Positions 21,841 to 32,887 of a stretch of 64,000 nt of DNA are shown here, piece by piece. Source of the DNA: Humulus lupulus. Its lineage: Eukaryota > Streptophyta > Magnoliopsida > Rosales > Cannabaceae. The notes under the pieces are model-generated. The model was not told the origin of the DNA. It saw nothing but the letters and a program-made list of their open reading frames with translations, and searched no databases. Location of the stretch: NCBI RefSeq assembly GCF_963169125.1, contig NC_084793.1, positions 215,476,652 through 215,540,651 of the forward strand. The letters run 5' to 3'. Positions within the stretch are counted from its first letter, which is position 1, and each line of letters starts with the position of its first letter. The position numbers and the translations under genes were made by a program.

Positions 21841-24201
21841 GGTTGTGTCTCAATCCTCTAGCTTTTTGGAGCCCTAGGTTCGGGTTCATAAGGAGACCCG
21901 TCCCAGTCTTCAGCTCGTTAACATATCTCTTTTGGGAATTCATGCCCACTCCTGCGAGATGAGGCCCTCCCGAGATGGTTATTACATCATCTCCATCTAT
22001 CGGCGGGGGCCTGTCTTCTTCCCGAGCTCGGAAATTATTGTTTTGTGTCGTCGGAGGCGCGGCTACTCTCTGGCTCGTGGCCGCCTGACCAGTACTCTGG
22101 TTTTTGACATATTGCCGGAAGTAACCTCTCGAGATCAATCCTTCGATCTCGTCCTTCAGTTGTCGACATTCATCGGTTGTATGCCTGGTGTCTCTGTGAA
22201 ATCGGTAATACTTACTGGAGTCCCTCTTGGATTTTTTATTTCTCATTGGGTCCGGACGCCTAAAGGGGACCTGGTTTTCATTAGCCAGGTATATGTTCTC
22301 CTGAGATTCATTGAGCTCGGTGTATACTCTGTATACGGAGAAATATCTCTCTCCTTTCTTTTTCTTTCCTCCCTCGGCTTCGGGGTTGAGGGGTTCTCCG
22401 TGACAGGCTTTGGAGCTGCTGGGTCCACTGAGGTTGAGGCAGAGTTGACGTTTATCGTTGTAGTTTCGGGTTGGGAAGTCGCGCTGAGCGTCGACCCCGC
22501 TTCCTCTACATTGACAAACCTCTGCGCACGTCTGTTAAACTCGGTTATGGACCTTACTGGTTTTCTTTGCATGTCGTCCCAAAGGGCACTTCCCGGCATT
22601 ACACCAGCTCGGACAGCCATTAGGTGTCCACTGTCATCCACGTCCCGTGCTCGGGCGACTTCCAGATTAAACCTTGTTAAATAACTTTTTAGTGTTTCGC
22701 CTGGCTGTTGTCGGACGTTAGTTAAGGTTGATGCCTCTGGTCTGACCCCCATCATTGCTCTGAACTGCTTCCTAAAGTCTTTAGACAACTGCTCCCAAGA
22801 AGTTATTGAGTGTCTCTTATATTTTTTGAACCAACTTTTGGCAGGTCCTGTCAATGATGTTGGAAACAACATGCACCTGAGCTCGTAACCCACGTTACTG
22901 GCTCTCATGATGGTGTTGAACGTGCTCAGGTGACTACGCAAGTCGGTCTTTCCTTCAAACGTTGGGACGTGAGGGATCCGAAACCCTTGAGGAAATGGAG
23001 TATTGGAAATATGAGGAGCAAACGGTTCGAGCTCCTCGTCAGAGTCTTCATATCGATCATTCCTTTGCTCGTTTTTTAAAAGCTTAAAGGCTTTTTCAAG
23101 CTAATCGATTCTTTCTTGGACTGGGTCCGTAAGAGGTACTGTCTGGAATTGACTGTCATTAATCGTGATTCCAGGCTTGCGTCTCCGCAAGGGATCTCTA
23201 CGCCTATTCAAGCGGTCCCTCAGGTCCGGATTTATTGGGTCACCATTACCCCGACTTTGATTCAGGTGATCTCGCAGGTCGGGACGATTTCTGTGGCTTC
23301 CAGTATTCTTACGACCTCGGTCATGCTTACTGACCGACCTGGTATCTTCGGAATCATCACTGGTAAAACTCATTGCTTGGTTATTTCGTGATGGATTCTT
23401 CCCACGTCGCCTCGTCTCCGCCGTGCGAGACCGAGATGTTTGACTTTTTTCAGATGGGGCGCCTCTCCGCTCCTGGAAAGCCTCCCTGTTTCCTTGTCTT
23501 CCTCCCGCACGCCCTTCGCCCTGATCTCGAACGGGTTCAGCGTTCCTGCGGGGGGGCGAAGGATATCTTATGGGTGATGGAGGGAACCGTATAGGCGACG
23601 GTGGCTGCCACCCATGTCACGGCCTAGACGGTCCAGAATTTTCCCGAGATGGGTCGGTCGCATTTGGTCCGCTCCCAGGTATCTGAGTCCGAGCCTCTGC
23701 AGGGGTTCGGTTATTCTCAGTTCCTGCAAGTACCTCCACAGGCGGGTTAGCCGGGGCCCGAGCCCGAGTACTCCTCTGGGGCCTAGGTGGAGCAGATTGC
23801 TCTGCTGGTGCCGGAGGTTGAGCCGGCCTCCTTGTGGCAGCATCTTTTCGTGGACGCCCACGGGGTCTACGGGGAGGAACGTGCACGTCCCTTGGAGGAG
23901 GGACTTGGTTTTCGCGCGGAGGCGGGGGCTGAGCTACCTACGCCTTTGCGGCTATCCTTGCCAATTCCTCATTCCGTTTATTGGCCTCTGCCAACTGCTG
24001 CTTCAATTGCCGGTTTTCAAGTTCCACAATGGGAACATACCGCTCAGGATTGTAATACATATCCTCATCTCTTGGTGGAGGAGGTGGTCCCCAGGAATCA
24101 GAAGATCCACTTCTCTCTTCAACATCCGGGTTTTCCATTGGTTGTTTTCCAGGACGTCTTGGGTAATTTTCTTCAGGTGTGTTCTGATTATTAGTGGCCA
24201 T
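21841..24201 (-). pseudogene. T2 gag
   Basis: ATG at 24201, 26 bases beyond the primer site. The N-terminal part (24201-23938) is Pro-rich, then a short coiled coil, ending in TAG. The same frame continues with Pro/Arg-rich sequence containing an AT-hook-like RPRGRPRK. A frameshift near 23600 and an Arg/Asp-rich linker (23373-23101, ending TAG) follow. The Retrotrans_gag capsid core comes next (22941-22243; AKSWFKKYKRHSITSWEQL, then the FRAMMG block). After another frameshift come the knuckle-like FHRDTRHTTDEC segment (22230-22160) and the ISGGPHLAG motif (21975-21950). At least two stops and two frameshifts break it. Confidence 0.82.
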
Positions 24202-24226
24202 GACTTTTCAGGAATGAATGCTTAAG

Positions 24227-24245
24227 GCTCTCAATGAAAGCACCA
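24227..24245 (-). promoter_or_regulatory. Primer-binding site of T2
   Basis: On the minus strand TGGTGCTTTCATTGAGAGC lies three bases beyond the LTR end, identical to T0 and T1. Confidence 0.85.
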
Positions 24246-24248
24246 AAC

Positions 24249-25028
24249 TGTTGACGCCGTTTTTCGTCAACAGTGAAAGAAGAGCACGTAAACAATAACA
24301 AATAATGGCCGATTAAAATATGACAATACAAAACACGATTTTTACGTGGTTCAGCAATTAAATCTGCCTAGTCCACGAGTCTTTGTTATTAAACTCAAGA
24401 TTATATCTGAAAATTCTTAAGCACGAATTCTTCAGAGTTTTCTCTCTAGATTCAGCATTTCGGTTCTTTACAATGGTGCATGACCTCTCTATTTATAGAG
24501 AAGGTTGCAGAATACTATCCCACATATTTTGGGTAGTTACTCTTTTTGTGTAAATAAATTAAATGGCTTTAAATGCCTGCAATCCGATATAAAAGGAAAC
24601 GTCCCCTGAAGACCAGGGGGCGTATAATCAATCAAATAATATCCCACGATTTTGCGGGATTTATAGCAATAAATGTAGACTACGTCTCTTATGGACAACA
24701 CTTGTAGATGTTCAAGGTTATTATCATATATCTCCAAGGCCTTATTCTTTCAGGTCTCTCATCAACGTTCGAGCTAATGACATCTCTCGAGGTCACATGG
24801 CTTCTGAGATCGTACGCGCGTCAGGCTCGGAACCCCTGATCCGAGGTCATCCCTGAGGATAGATGCGTCTCGGAAGCTACCCTTCGAGATCGTGAACATT
24901 TCGAGGTCGTCTCAGTCTTGCAGGCTCGATATTTAATCCTGGAGCATACTTCGAACTCTACGAATTCATTCGCTGCGAATCAAGCTTTCGAGGTCACATT
25001 TAACATGGCTCGAAATCTGGGTATAACA
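24249..25028 (-). repeat. 5' LTR of T2 (780 bp)
   Basis: It begins TGTTATACCC on the minus strand at 25028 and ends GTCAACA at 24249. A TATA box (CTATAAATAG) is near 24487-24497. It matches the 3' LTR 12303-13082 base for base in length. The 24537-24737 frame is internal to the LTR. Confidence 0.95.
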
Positions 25029-25033
25029 GACTC

Positions 25034-26067
25034 CATCCCTGGAGTTGGGATTGGACGTAACCATGGGCCTGGAACACAGTGAAATGTCAAGACATTGTGG
25101 CAGAAAAACACTAAGCGAAGAAGCTAGTGACGTAAAAAATTTTACCTCCTCGGGTGAAGGCCAAGTTGTCTACGGCTAAGTCAGGAGTAAGAAAGTATTC
25201 CCGGTGGTACCTCCCCACATTGGAGATGTGAGTAGTGTCGGACAAGAAAGTGCGCCCGGTTTCTTGATGACAAAAGTGGAAGAACCCCGTACCTTCTTGG
25301 TTAGGGATGGACTTAAGGTGAAAAAGAAAGTTGACCTCGTGGGGAGTGGGCTCTGGCCATTTTTTGAGTTTGTAAAGGATATAGAGTGCGGCCAGCATTC
25401 TATACCCATTTGGAGTAATTTGGAAAGGGGAAACTCCAAAATAATTTTCCACCCCTTGAAAGAATGAGTGGAGAGGAAAAGTGGCACCTGCCTCAATGTA
25501 AAACTGCGACCAGGCGCTATAGGCCCCGCCTGGCAGGTTGGCCCTCTGGTCGATGGAAGGTCTGACCAGGGTCATGCCTGTCAGTTTTTACTTATTTAAG
25601 TAGTTGGTTATCATCTGCATCGTCACTCTACTCTAGGGAACAACATGCCACTCGACATCCGGCTGAGCAGCGTGTCGAGGATGGGCATGCCTTTGTACAT
25701 TGGCATCAGGAATATTTTCACCTCAACCACTGGTCGAGGGGGCATCAGTGGTAGGCTCGCCTGAGGAGTTAGGGGTTTTCCTATTTTGAGCTTTTGTTTT
25801 TGTTCGAGCCATTCTTTGGGTTGGAACTGGAGAAGGGTTTGGGCTAGGGCGAGAGAAAGGGATATTTGGTATCAGAGTAGAGGGGTTTTCTTCACCTTCA
25901 AGAAGTTGAGCTAGGAGGTCGTCTTCAATGGGTCTTTCTCCTCCCCAAGGGTCTTGCATATGAACTGCAAACAGACAAAGGAGGAGATAAGACACATAGC
26001 CTGCGGAGTTACGTGGGAGATTGGGATAACGTTGCTCGCATCTATTGACCAGCATCATCCTACCCAT
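25034..26067 (-). pseudogene. T1 antisense gene, exon 1 and start of exon 2
   Basis: Exon 1 runs from about 26067 (or the ATG at 25812) to 25146, with donor GTAAAA. The acceptor TTCCAG lies at 25069-25074, and exon 2 starts at 25068 and enters T2's insertion site. The join is phase 1 and stays in frame across the insertion into 12302. Residues from 25575 down (SFFQGVENYFGVSPFQITPN, then LKKWPEPTPHEVNFLFHLKS) correspond in order to exon 1 of the T2 gene (FFKDFRDFVGLAPFQLNTNS and EWEGPSPQEILYLFCLKR). This is the 'putative gypsy type transposon' block. Three in-frame stops lie between 25590 and 25725, so the gene was already damaged or the true start is at 25575. The N-terminal part is Pro/Thr-rich. 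Confidence 0.75.
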
Positions 26068-26803
26068 ACACTAAGTTTGGTGCTAGCGGTTTGAAAAACA
26101 GATCAAAAAGGGAATAAAATGTTTTCTGAAAATGAATTTTTTCAACTCCTAAAGGGCGGGAAAAAACCCAGTTTTTTCAACTAGCTTAAAGATTGAATTT
26201 TTACGTCGATCTTACGCCCTAAACTTATGATCCTTACTATCAAACTAGCTCCTAACTTATATAAAGCAGAAATACACTCTCTTACCAAGCATCAGATGGT
26301 TTATACAAAATCCTCATAAAATTCTACTAAAAAACGCAAGAAATCACAGAGCACAGTAACAGCATGCATGGCATAATGAAGAGTTTAAAAGACTAAGTGA
26401 TTACCTGGGCAAAGATGGAGATTCAGAAAAATAAAAATTTTGAGTCAGAAAGATCTTCGACGGGACGTCTGAATGGTTTCGAAATTATGGGCTCTAAAAC
26501 AAAGTTCTTTAAGTTCTTGATTGGAATGGTGAGTAAAAAATTATAAAAAAGATAAAGAGGTTACTTATAGAGGCTGAAGTATAGAAAAAAGTGGCAATCA
26601 TGACTTTCCCATTTTCGAAACGTGGGGAAGTGTATAAGCCGTCGAATTAATTTCTTGAAAACCAAAAAGGCTTGATTAGATATAATTATGTCACGCTTTT
26701 AAAAAACGTACAAGGATTCTGACAGATTTCGTGGGGCATATGAACGGTTGTTTCCCTAAAGTTTATTTATTGCTGGTCACACTAAACAAACTTGGGGGGC
26801 AAA
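26068..26803 (-). promoter_or_regulatory. T1 antisense-gene leader/promoter, and polypurine tract
   Basis: No gene is seen here. On the minus strand a TATA-like CTATAAGTAA lies near 26560-26572. A donor-like CAG/GTAATC at about 26403 could start a leader intron, as in T2. The plus-strand polypurine tract CTTGGGGGGCAAA occupies 26791-26803, directly before the 3' LTR. Confidence 0.5.
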
Positions 26804-29271
26804 TGTCATCCAAAAAACAGGCATGGATGATGTGGCAGGCGTTTGGTACACGTGGCTGACATCTGGCAGAAGTCTTGTTCGACCATCGACTAGAAAGATG
26901 TCTATGGCGCAACGCTCAATCTTTATATACGACCAGCTTGGTCGTATACTCGCTATATTTGGAGAAAATCTTATGCAGTTATAATTGTTGGAAAAAGCTT
27001 ACACAGGATCTTTATTTATTTTCATGTATATCTAATATTAAACAAATTAATACGAGATAGCCTAAAACATGTTTCTAAAATTGAATTCAAAGAGAAACAA
27101 ATAATATAATACTTACAGTATACACAGCGGAATTAAGAGTCCTTCCTTTAGTTTCTCTAACTCTTGTATCCTCTCTATCGCAGAGTATTATCAAGAAACT
27201 AAACCGATCTTCTATTTTCTTCACGATCTTCCAATGTATCCTTAGAACCACCTAGACTAGTGTGGGCAATTCTCAACACATGAGATAGATATAGAGAGAA
27301 GAAGAGAAAATTACAAAGTGGCTTAGAAAAGGACTTGTGTTTAGAGATAATATAAAACTATCAGAATATCTGACTTGTGACTTATCTGTCGTCTCTCAAA
27401 TCTTCTCTCTAAGCACTCTTTTTATAGACTCAATTAGGCCATTTAATTTAATTAAAAAATCAATAAAATAACAGCCATTTTGAAGCCCTAGGTCGAAATT
27501 ATCATGGGCTATAGGCCCGTGAAATTTCCCATTTGATTATAAGCCCATTGGACTTAAAATCAAGGCCTGTATTATTTTCTATTGATTTAATTAATTAAAT
27601 CATTATTTAAATCCTTTATCAAATTAATTATTTATAATTTGAACCTTGATTTAAATTTATTTATTAATTTAGATACCAATTTATCTTAATTAATAAATCT
27701 GCCATAATTTCTCTTTTCTTCTCAAAATTACACAACTCTGTGAAACTATCCAAAATTGACCTGGTTAACTTTGATAATTCTAATTGATGATTAAATCAAT
27801 TAATTGAGACTATCTAGATGATTTTCTCTAAGGTACAATGGGGACCATGGGCCTATGAAATCAAGCTCCAATAATTTATCATAAATCTAACAAATAAATT
27901 TACTAACTTATTAATTCCTCGTGACTCCACTATAGACTTGGAATTGCACTCTTGAATTCATAGAACGCTCTATAACAAATATAGATACGCTATTAATTAT
28001 CCATTGTTACAACCATAATTGTCACTCAATCCTCTATAGACGGTCTACAATGAGATAGGACTAAAATACCGTTTTACCCCTCTTTGTATTTTATCCTTAA
28101 AACACTTAGTTCCTTGTAAATGATATTTCAGTAAACTAATTTAATTACTGAAATGAGATCCCTATCATTTAACACCTTGAACCAAACTAAAAGGAAACCA
28201 TCGTTTCACTTCTTCATCAGAAGCTATAGAAGTTTATATCTTTGATTAACACTCCCACTCAATTATACTACCGAGTTCCCAAGATGTAAGTATGGGCTAG
28301 TCCGTAGGGTAAGCTGGTAACGAACAAGTCAAAGAACTCAAATAATACAATCAGTTAGAATACTAACCACTCAGAATTGAGATTGAATTGACCTATGGTC
28401 AACTATATGATATGACTAGAATAGATAATAACGGTATGTTTACTTATCTTATCAACTGTCAATATCGGTCCTGTCCGATGTAACAAATATATCCGATCTT
28501 ATCTACTTTGCTAATGTTCTAGAAAGAACATAACATTGTAATGTGTAAGTATATCATATCGTAGATTGGCAAGTCAGTGTAAATCTGGTACACTAACTAA
28601 TCTTAGGACTAACTTATTTTTGAACATATAATCATATTTATATTCCACTGTGATTACGTCACTATAAATAAGATTAGCTATATGCTCGGGATTTAATAGA
28701 AGTTTATATTAAACAAATAATCATAAAATAAAACATGTGAGCAAAGTGATTGACCAAGTCAAAAAATGATTTCTATTCTTTTATTGATAATAAAATGAGA
28801 TTACAAAGAATTTGGGTTTTAATTAGGGCATAAAACCCCAACAATAATCATATCCGAAATTATCTCCCATGATTTCCTGAGTATCCGATTATTTAGGAAA
28901 GAATATCTGTAACAAATTAATGTAATCTTCCTTGAGCCTATAAATAGAGAAAGATAGCTCAAGGAAGGGACTTTTGGCTTTCTAATTATTTGAGATTAGA
29001 GTTTTACAAGTGTATTAGAGCTATCACATTCGATATATTGTTTTGTTCTTCAGAGGTATGTGAAACTCATTGAACCCTAGTTCTTTGATCACTCCTTTGA
29101 ATCTTATATCAATAACAGCTCAAGTGGACGAAGGATATTACCAGATTCTGGGGCCGAACCACTATAAATTCTTGTGTGCTTTATTGTTTTTGTCATTATT
29201 CTCATTTCAACATATCTGTCCACATCAAGCATTTTTTACTCCGTGTCAGTTGACCAAAATCAGGGTCAACA
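26804..29271 (+). repeat. 3' LTR of T1, split by a copia solo LTR
   Basis: The two parts, 26804-26985 and 28849-29271 (605 bp together), match 3095-3679. The extra 20 bases relative to the 5' LTR lie near 26835-26855, next to a repeated GTGGC. The end GGGTCAACA at 29271 is followed by the AATCA duplication. Confidence 0.9.
26986..28843 (-). mobile_element. Copia solo LTR 1 (1,858 bp)
   Basis: It reads TGTTGGGG...CCAACA on the minus strand and is flanked by ATAAT on both sides (26981-26985 and 28844-28848). It has no internal coding region, so it is a solo LTR left by recombination between two LTRs. It belongs to the same family as the LTRs at 29537, 41580, 51399 and 57975. Confidence 0.93.
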
Positions 29272-29536
29272 AATCATTGCCTTTTTTTTTCACTGCTAGA
29301 AACTTAGGGCAATCCTGTTTCCAATGCCCATTCTCATTGCTGTGAAAGCACTTGCCTTTACCTTTCTTGTTTTTCTTTTTCTTCCTCTTAGGTGTTTGTA
29401 CACTTGGTATTGCACTCGTCTTTGCAGCCTTTGCTGGCCTGGGGTTGGTGTTTTTTCCACCTTTCTTCTTTTTTCCAGCTTTCGAAGATGAAGCTAGGTT
29501 AGCTTCAGCCTTAGCTAGATCATCAGTAGCAGCAAT
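29272..29536 (-). pseudogene. Copia A gag C-terminus with zinc knuckle
   Basis: On the minus strand this piece reads Lys/Ser/Ala-rich sequence, then Lys-rich basic sequence. It then shows a CCHC-like knuckle CFHSNENGHWKQDC (29305-29350) in which the second Cys is Ser. It ends at the T1 insertion site, and the same element resumes at 3089. The piece continues across solo LTR 2 to 31389. The plus-strand frame at 29352-29558 is its shadow. Confidence 0.8.
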
Positions 29537-31388
29537 ATGTTGGGGTTTTATGCCCTAATTAAAACTCAAATTCTTTGTAATCTCATTTTTATTATCAATA
29601 AAAGAATAGAAATCATTTTTTGACTTGGTCAATCACTTTGCTCACATGTTTTATTTTCATGATTATTTGTTTAATATAAACTTCTATTAAATCCCGAGCA
29701 TATAGCTAATCTTATTTATAGTGACGTAATCACAGTGGAATATAAATATGATTATATGTTCAAAAATAAGTTAGTCCTAAGATTAGTCAGTGCACCGGAT
29801 TTACACTGACTTGCCAATCTACGATATGATCTACTTACACATTACAGTGTTATGTTCTTTCCAGAACATTAGCAAAGTAGATAAGATCGGATGTATTTGT
29901 TACATCGGACAGGACCGATATTGACAGTTGATAAGATAAGTAAACATACCGTTATTATCTATTCTAGTCATATCATATAGTTGACCATAGGTCAATTCAA
30001 TCTCAATTATGAGTGGTTAGTATTCTAACTGATTGTATTATTTGAGTTCTTTGACTTGTTCGTTACCAGCTTACCCTACGGACTAGCCCATACTTACATC
30101 TTGGGAACTCGGTAGTATAATTGAGTGGGAGTGTTAATCATAGATATGAACATCTATAGCTTCTGATGAAGAAGTGAAACGATGGTTTCCTTTTAGTTTG
30201 GTTCAAGGTGTTAAATGATAGAGATCTCATTTCAGTAATTAAATTAGTTTACTGAAATATCATTTACAAGGAACTAAGTGTTTTAAGGATAAAATACAAT
30301 GAGGGGTAAAACGGTATTTTAGTCCTATCTCATTGTAGACCGTCTATAGAGGATTGAGTGACAATTATTTTTGTAACAATGGATAATTAATAGCGTATCT
30401 ATATTTGTTATAGAGCGTTCTATGAATTCAAGAGTGCAATTCCAAGTCTATAGTGGAGTCACGAGGAATTAATAAGTTAGTAAATTTATTTGTTAGATTT
30501 ATGATAACTTATTGGAGCTTGATTTCATAGGCCCATGGTCCCCATTGTACCTTGGATAAAATCATCTAGATAGTCTCAATTAATTGATTTAATCATCAAT
30601 TAGAATTATCAAAGTTGACCAGGTCAATTTTGGATAGTTTCACAGAGTTGTGTAATTTTGAGAAGAAAAGAGAAATTATGGCAGATTTATTAATTAAGAT
30701 AAATTGGTATCTAAATTAATAAATAAATTTAAATCAAGGTTCAAATTATAAATAATTAATTTGATAAAGGATTTAAATAATTATTTTATTAATTAAATCA
30801 ATAGAAAATAATACAGGCCTTGATTTTAAGTCCAATGGGCTTATAATCAAATGGGAAATTTCACGGGCCTATAGCCCATGATAATTTCGACCTAGGGCTT
30901 CAAAATGGCTGTTATTTTATTGATTTTTTAATTAAATTAAATGGCCTAATTGAGTCTATAAAAGGAATGCTTATAGAGAAGTCAAAACAAGGGTTTTTGA
31001 TAAGTCAGATTTTCTGATAGTTTTATATTCTCTCTAAACACAAGTCCTTTTCTAAGCCTCTTTGTATTTTCTCTTTTTCTCTCTATATCTATCTCATGTG
31101 TTGAGAATTGCCCACACTAGTCTAGGTGGTTCTAAGGATACATTGGAAGATCGTGAAGAAAATAGAAGATCGGTTCAGTTTCTTGATAATACTCTGCGAC
31201 AGAGAGGATACAAGAGTTAGAGAAACTGAAGGAAGGACTCTTAATTCCGCTGCGTATACTGTAAGTATTCTATTTTTGTTTCTCTTTGAATTCAATTTTA
31301 GAAACATGTTTTAGGCTATCTCGTATTAATTTGTTTAATATTAGATATACATGAAAATAAATAAAGATCCTGTATAAGTTTTCCAACA
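29537..31388 (+). mobile_element. Copia solo LTR 2 (1,852 bp)
   Basis: It starts TGTTGGGG, ends CCAACA, and is flanked by CAATA (29532-29536 and 31389-31393). A TATA box (CTATAAAAGG) is near 30957-30966. It lies inside copia A gag and is inverted relative to solo LTR 1. No internal coding sequence is present. Confidence 0.93.
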
Positions 31389-31736
31389 CAATAGTCTCCT
31401 TTTCTCTTCCCTTACTTGGTCCACCCATGATTGACTTGAAATTTCGATGCTCGTTCATGAGCAGTGTCAGACCATATTTGAGTTTATTCATCACATAGTT
31501 GGCGGTGAACGCCGGGAAAGCTGGAGAGAGACTGTTGAGGATTAAGTCGACTTGAGTCTCCTCGTCTATTATTATTCTGTGCTGTTCAGCTTCCTGAAGG
31601 TTGTTGGTCATTTTGATCAGGTGATCGGAACACATGTTGAGACGGTGCAATTCAAGCATTGGCATATTTCTTAGTGGCCTCAAAACGAGTATGCATAGAC
31701 TTTGCATTGAACATGTCTTGGAACTGATCCATGATT
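31389..31736 (-). pseudogene. Copia A gag, central part
   Basis: This is the central gag (UBN2-like) region of a copia element. The minus-strand reading has the block EAEQHRIIIDEETQVDLILN, then SLSPAFPAFTANYVMNKL and the linker MGGPSKGREK. A frameshift occurs near 31660. The reading frame joins 39092 across the CACTA element, where AYEI is followed by MDQFQDMF as in intact copia gags. Confidence 0.82.
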
Positions 31737-31842
31737 CACTACTACAAAAATGGGCTTTCTCGACAGTTTTTAACTGTCGCTATTGAGAAATAACGACAGT
31801 CAACTAACTATCGTATTTGCCTATGTCGGCGTAGGGGTAGCT

Positions 31843-32005
31843 ACGCCGACAGTTAATAAGTGTCGCTGTTGCTGGCAATGCCGACAGTTAATACGTGTCG
31901 CTGTTGTTGGCAACGCCGACAGTTAATACGTGTCGCCGTTGCTGGCAACGCCGACAGTTAATACGTGTCGCCGTTGCTGGCTACGCCGACAGTTAATACG
32001 TGTCA
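31843..32005. repeat. CACTA left subterminal tandem repeat, 35 bp x about 5
   Basis: The unit contains GCCGACAGTTAATACGTGTC followed by GC(C/T)GTTGCTGGCAAC; five copies with small differences. Such arrays bind the transposase accessory protein in CACTA elements of known type. Confidence 0.85.
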
Positions 32006-32887
32006 GTGTAACATTAAATTTATATATATAAATAATAATTTTTCGATATATATATATTTTAAAACTTTTAATTATATTTTTAACAATTGAAGTTTGATAT
32101 AAATTTAAATAAAAAAATTACTCACATAATTAATTATTATTACCATAACTTGTAAAAAAAATTATATTTATCATAATAAAAATTCATTTACATACAACAT
32201 TTATTCATACAATTAACATGTAAATAATACATCAAATTCCCATGAGACTAAATAATTCTCAATAAAAGTTCATTATAATTCTCATTAAAAAATAATTATT
32301 CTCAATGTAAATAATACATCAAATCCTCACTGTACATAATTCTTACAAGCAAGAAAGAAAATAATACCCAACAACTTGAAGAAGAATTTCTTGTTGCCTT
32401 GGTTCTCTTGTTTCTCTAATATATCCAAGTAGAGTTTTAGCCTACAATACATAATAAACACCATTAAAGCCAAACCAAAACTAAAATAAATAAAGAACTT
32501 GAGATTTCACAAGAAATAAAAAGGATGACTAATTTTTAGTCACAAAAATGATTTATATAAAAGTTGTATTTTTCTTATTAAACTGGATAGCCTCTAGCTT
32601 AAGTAGTTAGTCTTAGTTCTTTAAACCAAGGAATACATACTTGTCAGTCTCAATTTAAAAGTGCTCAAGCGAGTTAGTTTATCAAATCACATAGACATTA
32701 ATAAATCAAATTACCAATCATTCATAGCACATTAGCAAATATACAATAAACGAGAAATTAATATACATATATGCACACATATAAAGATATTCATTGTCTA
32801 GGTAATATGCATCAGATTCTATGTAGAGTCCAAGAACTTTACTTAGCTAATTATTTAGTAGTATTATAGTATGTATAGTATTATATT
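32006..32887. other. CACTA interior, left flank
   Basis: AT-rich sequence without a convincing gene. A minus-strand stretch at about 32360-32430 could be a short exon, but no family match is visible. Confidence 0.4.

Larger units (their letters stand above)
12303..25028 (-). mobile_element. Ty3/gypsy Tat-lineage element T2 (12,726 bp), complete
   Basis: Two 780-bp LTRs (12303-13082 and 24249-25028) bound the element. A perfect duplication GACTC flanks it (12298-12302 and 25029-25033). On the minus strand the order is 5' LTR, primer site, gag, protease, RT, RNase H, second RNase H, integrase, tandem repeats, opposite-strand spliced gene, polypurine tract (GAGGGGGCAAGA, 13083-13094) and 3' LTR. 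By eye the LTRs differ at about 10 of 780 sites, so it is younger than T1, as the nesting requires. It is inserted in exon 2 of the T1 antisense gene. Pol has few lesions, but the protease triad is altered and gag has stops. Confidence 0.95.
3095..29271 (+). mobile_element. Ty3/gypsy Tat-lineage element T1, with two nested insertions
   Basis: T1 is bounded by 5' LTR 3095-3679 and 3' LTR 26804-29271, flanked by a perfect duplication AATCA (3090-3094 and 29272-29276). Without T2 and the copia solo LTR it is about 11.6 kb. Order on the plus strand: LTR, primer site, gag, protease, reverse transcriptase, RNase H, second RNase H, integrase. A spliced gene on the opposite strand, a G-rich polypurine tract (CTTGGGGGGCAAA, 26791-26803) and the 3' LTR follow. 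The second RNase H and the antisense gene are known traits of the plant Tat lineage. By eye its LTRs differ at roughly 17 sites in 585, plus one 20-base indel, so it is older than T2. It interrupts copia A. Confidence 0.9.

Noticed and set aside
25723..25812. N-terminus MARTK resembling histone H3
   Set aside because: Only the first few residues match; the rest is unrelated Pro/Ser/Thr-rich sequence of the antisense gene.
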